This document shows positions 56,796 to 64,000 of a stretch of DNA of 64,000 nt, piece after piece. The stretch is from Cladobotryum mycophilum (lineage: Eukaryota; Ascomycota; Sordariomycetes; Hypocreales; Hypocreaceae), in the NCBI GenBank assembly GCA_036429605.1, contig CM071591.1, forward strand, positions 3,968,001 to 4,032,000, in the 5' to 3' direction. The notes beneath the pieces were generated by a model. The model saw only the letters and a list, made by a program, of their open reading frames with translations, did not search any database and was not told the origin of the DNA. Each line of letters opens with the position of its first letter. Position 1 is the stretch's first letter. The translations under genes and the position numbers were made by a program.

Positions 56796-59605
56796 TGGAC
56801 AGAGAGGACCTGGATGGACAGAGAGGAGGAAATTGCATCTGATGATGGCATTGGACGCCGGCAGGAGCAGATGCAGACAGTGGCCAACACCACAAATCAG
56901 CACTGGGTTCACTACCATCACTATGAATCCATGGATAATACCTCCAGCTCCTCTATAGTATCCGACCCTGGAGGGTTAGGATAGTAGATTATTAAAACGG
57001 TACTCGCTTTCATCACTCTAAGTTGGTCTCTCCAGCTAATGCAAGACGATACATCCGCGGTTTCTCGGTCTGTTCCTACAACGGCAAAACATCCAAGGGA
57101 GTTCCCGCTCTTTAGGGTATGTTTTTTTTGCCCCCTTCTCCTCTTGTACAAGTAACTCTCTCGCAACAACTACAGGTAGGTCTAGTACATGTAGTAGCAC
57201 TTTTCTTTGTTTACACTTGTACGTACTTGTTAGTAGCTCATGTACGATTGCGCATGTCGCTACTCTTCTGGCGATGGGTCCAAGTAAGTCGGTGCTCTTG
57301 GTGCGAGATGATGGATGATCCTCCTCCTACTCCCCCCACCCCATTTCCCATGGATGGATGGACGGATGGGGATAAAAGGAGAGACATGGGACGAAAGACA
57401 CACTAGAACTGTGTTATCTCGTCACCTGGCCCGTAGCGCGGCGCTGCGCTGCGGTGCGAGTGCAGCAGTGTGCAGTGCTGCAGATGTGGGTGGGCTTCCC
57501 AAAGAGAACTCGGACGTAGGTGCATGACGGAGACGCAAGACGGACGGACGCAAACGAAACGACCAAAAGACGCAAAACGCAAGACGCAGGCTGGAGATGC
57601 AGCTGCACGGGCTCCATGCAGGTTTCAAAAAAAAAGAAAAGAAAAGAAAAGAGGAGAACCCGGAGAGTGAGTGGGCGAGAGACGGAGACGGAGGAGAGAC
57701 AGAGACAGAGACAGAGATACACCGTGATGTACCAACGTATAGTGCAAGTATGCACCAACAGCTACTGGGGAGGTATGTGTGCCATGTCATTTCATTTCAT
57801 GTTGTGTTATGTCGCCATTTCCTTATCCCCATCTCCATCTCCATCCATCTATTCATCCGTCCAGTCCAGTCCAGCCCAGTCCAGCCCATGCGCCCCAAAC
57901 GTAAGTGCAGGCTCCCCGAAGTCGGTGATTCATGCAGCTGCGCAGCCGACATTGAGAGAGAGAATAAGAATGGAAGTGCCAGCGTGGGGGGATGGATGTG
58001 TGTGTGACGGTGATGGCCTGGGCCTGGACAATGACCTGAAAAAATAATAAACAAGTCCTAAATGAATGACTGAATGAATGAATACATCATCCATGGATGT
58101 ATTGGGTACCTACTAGGTAATAATAGTACGTAGGAAGGCAATACATACCTCTATTACACCTAGGATATAGTACCTCTATATTCATCACAGACATGCAGTC
58201 TCGTATAAGCACGCCCATCACCTTTTCTCTCTCTATTTCTCTCTATGTTTCCTCTCTTCCACCACCCACCGTCATGTTGTGCGACCCAAGAAATGAGGGG
58301 AAGAAATATCGCCAAAGAGGTTTTATAGTGGTGACCCTAGTAGCAAGCTTTGCCGCACCTGTTAGGTTCTTACACGCTTCACACGCATACAGGCAGCTGA
58401 TGTGATGTGATGTGATGTGATTTATTATTACTAATGTGTGTGTCTGTGTGTGTGTGTATGTGCCTTTTTTCTCCCCTCCCTCCTGCACACGGGAATGGCT
58501 GATGGCGTAGCTGTAGGTGTATGTAGGATTCAGGACGGACGGACGGACAGACAGAGACACAGACAGGGCACAACCAACGGGCTCCTGGTCCATGCCCTTG
58601 GGACACACACACACACACACAAGGAACACATGCTGCACCAGATGAAGAAGACAAAACAGGCACACACAGACACGCTCACACGCAATCCTACATGCGCCCG
58701 CACCCGATTGACAACGCCGCAACGGCCAACAACCAACAATAAATGGCACAGCGGATTGATTGAGGCTTAAAGGTATTTAAACATAAAAAATAAAAATAAA
58801 ACAGCCCGTTGCCTGAAGTAGCTATAAAAAAACACGACTTTAAGGGTCAGGGTTGAGAACGACAGACCAACATGAACTGCGGGAGAGAAAGAAAAAATTT
58901 GCGAACAATAGGATCTGTTCTATTGATGTGTTTGTTCTCCCCCTTGCCCCCCCTCTCCCCTCTCCTTTGCCTCAACGCGTCATGGAATGAGTAAGGATTA
59001 CTACTACCAGGTAAGTAGGTAGTAAAGGTACATACAAACACGTAGACTGCCTAGGTAATACGGGGATTTGCACAGAGTATTACTCGTGTGGATGGGATGG
59101 ATGGTAAGTATGGTATTATTATGACAACTAGATAATGCCTACAAGTAGAAGTAGTGCCCTTTGTTGTCTTCCCACCTCGCATTATCACACTCGTACAAAA
59201 TCCTCTCATCACCTACTTTTGCCTTCATCACCTTCATCACCTCCATCAATTGGTCTCATCTCAGGATTCTCTCCTTCTTTTCGCGCACGTACGCGTCGCC
59301 TTGTTTTCTAGCGTTTAGGCAGCCATTCCCCCCTCTCTCTCCTCCTCTTCTCTCTTCCTCCTTTTCTCATTGTTGATCTTCTCACATCGTGAATTGCATC
59401 TTCTCCTGCTTCCCCCTCTTCCTCGTCAGTCGAGACCTCCACGCCCGCCAGCTGCCAGCCTCCACCACTGCCACTACTACCACTACCACCACCACTACCA
59501 CCACCACCTCCTCCACCTCCGCTCCTCTCTCTCATTCTCTCTCTCTCCATCTAGTCCTGTCTTGTCGGCCTCTATCGAGAAAGGCTAGTCTTGCACACGG
59601 ATCCA

Positions 59606-59725
59606 ATGCCTCGCAACAACGTAGTCTCAGTTTTAGAGCCCATCGAGCCCTCAGCGATACATCGTGACGGGGTCGACAGCAACCGCACCAGCACCAGCAC
59701 CGGCACCAGCTCTATCTACCCTTAG
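59606..59725 (+). CDS. Candidate 39-codon small ORF after a leader-like C/T-rich block
   Basis: ATG at 59606 (context atccaATG) opens a 39-codon frame beginning MPRNNVVSVLEPIEPSAI and ending in a Ser/Thr-rich tail (STSTGTSSIYP). About 430 nt upstream (59160-59600) is C/T-rich with ACC/CTC repeats, the composition of many fungal 5' UTRs. No downstream continuation by splicing is obvious. It could be a microprotein, a truncated first exon or chance; no family is recognised. Confidence 0.2.
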   Translation: MPRNNVVSVLEPIEPSAIHRDGVDSNRTSTSTGTSSIYP

Positions 59726-61041
59726 GCTTGCAGTAGCCTCCTGCGGCCCCGTGTCATGGGCCTGTCTGTCCTCAGCGCTGGGTCTCCCGCCGGAATGATC
59801 CATGGTGTGCGAAATCGAACCAAATCGTCCCTTTGACCATCCTTTTGCATTGTCTATTGACGCGATCCTCCGCTATGCCCTTCCATTTTTGGTGACGCTT
59901 AAGAAAAAAGGCCGGACGCTGTCGAGGAAGGATTGTAGACGTTCCATCGTTTTTTTCCGCATCAAGTGACTCCATCACCACAAGAGACACGACACTAATG
60001 TGTGTTCATGGAACAAACACCCCCTCCTCTTCTCCTCTTCTCCCCCCTAGCAAGCTCCATCCATGGACCTTTCTTTTATCCCAAAACGGTCACCGCCACA
60101 TAACACGTACTTGCATTTCCATACCCGACGTGATGATGATAAACCTGACTTCCCAAAGAATTTCTCTCTTTCGCTCATCTCATCATCTCTTCTGCTGATC
60201 CCACATTTTATTGCTTGCTCCGCACCCGTAAGCCTACGACCGGCCCCTAGAATGAACCCAGCTGAAGCTACATTTTACCAGTAAAACCCTCCCCCCTCCC
60301 CCGAAAAAAAGAAGAAGCAAACTCGGGGCTGAGAAAAAACAAAACGTCCAATGTAAAACATTGTCATATAAAAAAAAATCTCCAAGGAAAGCCACCCGCA
60401 TAATACCAAGCACCTAGTAGGGGAGATAGAGAGGGGCGGCTTCAAGGTGTCCTTGACCATTTAGTTTTAGAGCTGGGACCAAGCTTCGAAAAAAAAGGGA
60501 ACCCCCCCCTCCTCCTCCCTCTCCTCTCCTCTCTTTCTCTCATATCATATCATCTGCTTTACTATTCCGGTCGGTTGGGGATCCATTACAAAAGCGCGCT
60601 TTGCGCACCTTGTGGCTCCATTGCAGAAATAGTGTCGGGCCATCTCCTCTCCTCCGTCTCTCTTTAGTCTGAGCTCATACATACATAAAAAAAGGTCTTG
60701 CATTGGTTTGCCCTGGTCTGGGGGGACTTGCACTTCGGGATCTTCCTATTCGAGTTTCGAGGGCGTTGGTTCCGTCTCATTGTTTGATGAACCAATACGG
60801 TGGACAATAAGAGAGTGCCCTGTTTGACTTACTCGCCAATCTTCGTTTGCCCCATCGCCGGTGCTTCGATCTTGGATCCGCTTGTTTGTTTTTCTGGGGA
60901 GGGGGGAACCAGGCAAAGCTGTTTATAAAGCCCGCCATGTCGGTTTCTGTCTTTCGGCGTTGCCAGCAGCTAACGCCCGAATCAAGCGAACTTGCTTCTT
61001 GCAACTTCACCTCGTTCAAGATAAGGGATTCCGGCTTCACC

Positions 61042-63024
61042 ATGGCCATTCAGGATTACTTTGCAGATTTCCATCTTACCTGGGGCCAAACCTTTGGTGG
61101 CCTCTTTGCTCTTTGGCTCATCTACGCCATCACCCTGACGGTCCAGAGATTATGGCTCAGTCCAATCTCTCACATCCCCGGCCCCAAGTTGGCTGCTTTG
61201 ACCCAGTACTACGAATTCTACTACGACATCATCCTCGGAGGGCAGTACACCTTCAAGATCCTTGAGATGCACAAGAAATATGGTCCCGTCATCCGCATCA
61301 GCCCCTGGGAGGTTCATGTCGGAGAGCACGCATTCCACTCTGAACTCTACGCAGCACCTAACCGTCCCAGAAACAAGTGGCCGTTCTGGGCTAAGCAGGT
61401 ACGCCTTTTAACTTTGTGCCATTCTGTGCTGATTAAAGGCTAACGATTCCCCAAGTTTGGCGCTCCTTGTGCGTGACATCATCCTTACCCCCTAGACTGC
61501 ATCTTGACTCGACAACTCACAATTGAAAATAGACAGCGCCCTTGCTACCCTCGACCACCACCACCACAAGCTGCGACGTAGCGCCCTGAATCCGTTCTTC
61601 TCGACACAGACGGTTCGAAAACTACAGCCGGTTGTGGAGGAGCGTGCTGATGCTCTCTTGGAAGGCTTTGTTAACTATGCCTCTTCGCCTAAATGCAAGG
61701 AGCCCCTTGATTTTATGTATCCCTATTCGGCCTTTACCAATGGTAAGAACCTCTACTAAAAATCAGAGAGAAAAGAGATTGCTTCAAACTAACCGTCTCC
61801 GACAGATGTCATCAATGAATATGCCTTTGCTCGAAGCGACCGTCTTGGTATGATGCGACCCCTTTTAGGGATAAAAACTGCTCGATGCTAACATCATGCA
61901 GTCGATGCATCCGACTTTGGCGCCGAGGTTACCGACAATCTCCTTCTAGGAACGCACATGGGTCCTTTGATCAAGCACGCCAACTGGCTTCTCGCCATTG
62001 TCATGAGTCTGCCGGAGTCTGTGTCGGGTTTCTGCATTCCTGGTGAGTCCATCTGCAACGACTCTTTCTGGCAACGACTTCAAATCGATTAACAAAACTG
62101 TAGGCTGGGGCGGTTGGCTCAAGATGAAGAATGATATCCTCAGCCAAATCAAGGAAATCAAGGCTTCCGAGAACACCGAGCAGTGGCAACTCGACGTTAA
62201 CTACCCAACCATCTTCCACGAATTGATCTCCTCCAAGCTTCTTCCTGAGCAGGAAAAGACCCCCGAGCGACTTGCACAGGAAGGCCAGATTCTGGTCCAA
62301 GGTGGTACTCTTACAACTTCTTGGACCTTATCCCTGGCAACCTTCCACCTCCTTAACCGACCAGAGACTCTTCGCAAGCTGCGGAACGAGCTTTTCGCCG
62401 CCATCCCGGATCCCAATCAAATCGTTCCCCTCACCCAACTAGAGAGCTTGCCGTATCTCCGAGCTGTTGTCAAAGAGTCGCTCCGTCATGGAATCGGCAC
62501 CAGTGGAAGACTTCCTCGCATTGCCCCCGATGAGTCCTTCAGTATCCGCGACCCTGCCACTGGAAAAGACTGCTACATCCCTCCCAACACCGTCATTAGC
62601 ATGAGCCCTTACAAGACAATCATGGACCCTACCCTCTTCCCCGACCCTCTTGACTTCCGTCCTGAGCGCTGGCTTGATAGCGAGGAACGACTCGACTCGT
62701 ACTTGACTGTCTTTGGCGGCGGCCCTCGTGTGTGCCTGGGTCAGGCCTTGGTAACTGCAGAGCTATATCTTATGCTGGCCAAGTTTTTCCGTCGGTGGGG
62801 AAGCGGTGGTGTTGTTGGTGGATCTGATGATGGTGACCGCCGGGAGGGCGATGTTGGTTGCATCAAGATCTATGAAACTACCTCCCGAGACTGCGAGATG
62901 GCTTCTGACTATTTCATTCCTATTCCTTACAAGGTAAGTAATACTGTCTTGACATTAATTGATACCAAATCTAACGTACCTTTAGGGATCAAAGGGTCTT
63001 CGCTTCGTCCTTGCACTCTCCTAG
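61042..63024 (+). CDS. Cytochrome P450, membrane-anchored (trichodiene oxygenase-like clade)
   Basis: Seven exons: 61042-61398, 61456-61468, 61533-61742, 61806-61847, 61902-62042, 62104-62933 and 62986-63024, giving 543 residues. An N-terminal hydrophobic anchor (FGGLFALWLIYAITLTVQRL) precedes the proline hinge ISHIPGPKLAA, so the enzyme should sit on the ER face and use cytochrome P450 reductase. The ExxR is KESLRHG (about 377), the PERW motif is FRPERWLD, and the heme loop is FGGGPRVCLGQA with Cys near 465. The I-helix reads VQGGTLTTSWTLS, lacking the usual acidic residue before TT. The start at 61042 (cacCATGG) is preferred over an in-frame ATG at 60937. Exon 2 is only 13 nt but is needed to give FGAPYSAL, the family pattern after the K/F..FGxPxSAL block. 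Substrate unknown; the clade is inferred from overall resemblance. No pathway partners lie in the window. Confidence 0.93.
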
Positions 63025-63132
63025 GTGGACGAGGGAGGTGACAACGTTGGCTACATCCCACGACTTATGATCCATGCCAATGAGCTGATTGTGATGTTTC
63101 AGACCCAAAAACGTTTACGTATGCATCTTTGA

Positions 63133-64000
63133 CGAAAATAGTATATAGTATAGGAGGACCGTGGTGGCCAGTTGATAAATTGTTTGCTGCTCAAAGCGTT
63201 GAGCTTATTGGGAGGGGTTAGAGGGGGAAAAGGACTTGGGCCGTGGTATTGGAGTTGCTCAGTCTTGTTTTGCTGGCGTCGGTGGTGTTCGATTGTGCTT
63301 GGATACCCCCATTTTTGTCGTTGTGTTTCGGTCTTGTAGCTGAATGAAGATGCGCTTGAATCAGAGTTTCTTATCGTCTTTTGATCGCAGCTGCGAGAGT
63401 CGCGCCCATTGTTTTCTTTGATGTGCGGTCCAGCGTGAGACCGTTTTATGTTGTGATGCCTATGCTCGACGACCCGACGCGGTGTCACATCGCACATGGC
63501 ATTCATCTCCGAGCTGCTAGAATCTCTCTCTGCAATGCTGTACGCACTAGATGGCGTGCTTCAACCGGTTGCGCATCGTTGTCATGTTCTTGGGGCACCT
63601 GAAAAACAGTGTCATCGAATCGGAAGGGGAGCTGAGAGAATAACGCAACATTGCCTTCCACTGACCTATTGGCAAACTGGGGATTGCAGAAGCAAACTAA
63701 ATAATGATATTAGCAACGCAGAAATTGGTTTGACGGACGAAAATTGTACGTATGTTTGTTGAAAAGAGATATTCTAGAATGTTACCTGGCGGTTGTCAAG
63801 CACAGCTTTAGACATGTTGAATAGAAGAGAGATCTTTTTCGATCGAAGTAACTTGATAAGGATAATATCGAAACTCGTTTATTAGTATACTTTAATCCGA
63901 AGTTGAGCCTTTCGTCTGTCAGTTGGAACCGTATTGTGATTCGTAGGAACCCAGGCAGTTGACAGACTTCCCTTGGCATATCCGTGAATCAGGCGGTGCA
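63133..64000. other. Right-edge region downstream of the P450
   Basis: About 870 nt. It includes the P450 3' UTR. Short ORFs on both strands have no recognisable content, and I see no gene entering from the right edge. Confidence 0.55.

Larger units (their letters stand above)
54134..61041. other. 6.9-kb gene-poor region upstream of the P450
   Basis: No conserved protein gene is recognised. Contents: promoter of the gene at 54133, a GAA microsatellite (55789-55848), AACA repeats (56381-56409), GA, CA and CAGTCC-type repeats, a leader-like C/T-rich block at 59160-59600 followed by a 39-codon ORF, and the P450 promoter on the right. Confidence 0.58.

Noticed and set aside
1..64000. Transposable element or RIP-mutated repeat
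   Set aside because: No transposase or reverse transcriptase motifs, no long terminal repeats, and no AT-rich TpA-biased block typical of RIP were seen.

Overview
The window is nuclear DNA of a filamentous ascomycete (Pezizomycotina; most likely Sordariomycetes, and I lean towards Hypocreales). The reasons are short 58-89 nt introns with GTRNGT donors, CTAAC/CTAAT branch points and YAG acceptors, a full-length AreA/NIT2 GATA factor, a Dbf2/NDR kinase that reads closely like filamentous-fungal versions, a 2EXR-domain protein and an anchored P450. It is gene-poor: about 16 recognisable protein genes in 64 kb, separated by long spacers rich in microsatellites.

Layout. 1-1890 (-): N-terminal part of Mediator subunit MED12, running off the left edge. 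6863-7738 (-): secreted CREG-like flavin-fold protein. 8528-9817 (-): 2EXR protein. 11259-13378 (+): Dbf2/Sid2 kinase, convergent with areA (14825-17945, -), which has a 5.5 kb upstream spacer. 23455-24525 (+): SGNH esterase, convergent with an unrecognised gene (24695-25855, -), which is divergent from a Wbp11-type splicing factor (26225-27101, +). 29877-31359 (+): monocarboxylate-type MFS permease, convergent with phosphopantothenate-cysteine ligase (31841-32994, -). 34011-34961 (-): CENP-O/Mcm21, divergent from an acetyl-CoA transporter (35967-37733, +). 38709-39803 (-): proline-rich wall protein. 42444-43301 (-): Yae1. 53447-54133 (-): GATase-fold-like protein. 61042-63024 (+): seven-exon cytochrome P450.

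No operon or biosynthetic cluster is evident. Most genes are conserved housekeeping or regulatory functions: transcription (MED12, AreA), septation and mitotic exit (Dbf2), the kinetochore (CENP-O), CoA and acetyl-CoA metabolism (the ligase and the transporter), Fe-S delivery to Rli1 (Yae1) and splicing (Wbp11). They appear independently regulated. The P450 at the right edge is the only plausible secondary-metabolism gene, and any partners would lie outside the window.

Two window-wide signals stand out. First, five conserved genes carry nine apparent single-base losses, every one placeable in a G/C tract of exactly five. This points to undercalled six-base homopolymers rather than to pseudogenes. 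Second, the 9-mer TACGGAGTA (or TACTCCGTA) occurs 12 times, always between genes, against about 0.5 expected by chance; five copies lie within 2.4 kb of the largest gene desert. I did not find a convincing new multi-gene system. The most open items are the dispersed 9-mer, two very short ORFs with gene-like leaders, the in-frame sequence beyond the P450 stop, and the unrecognised 386-residue protein.
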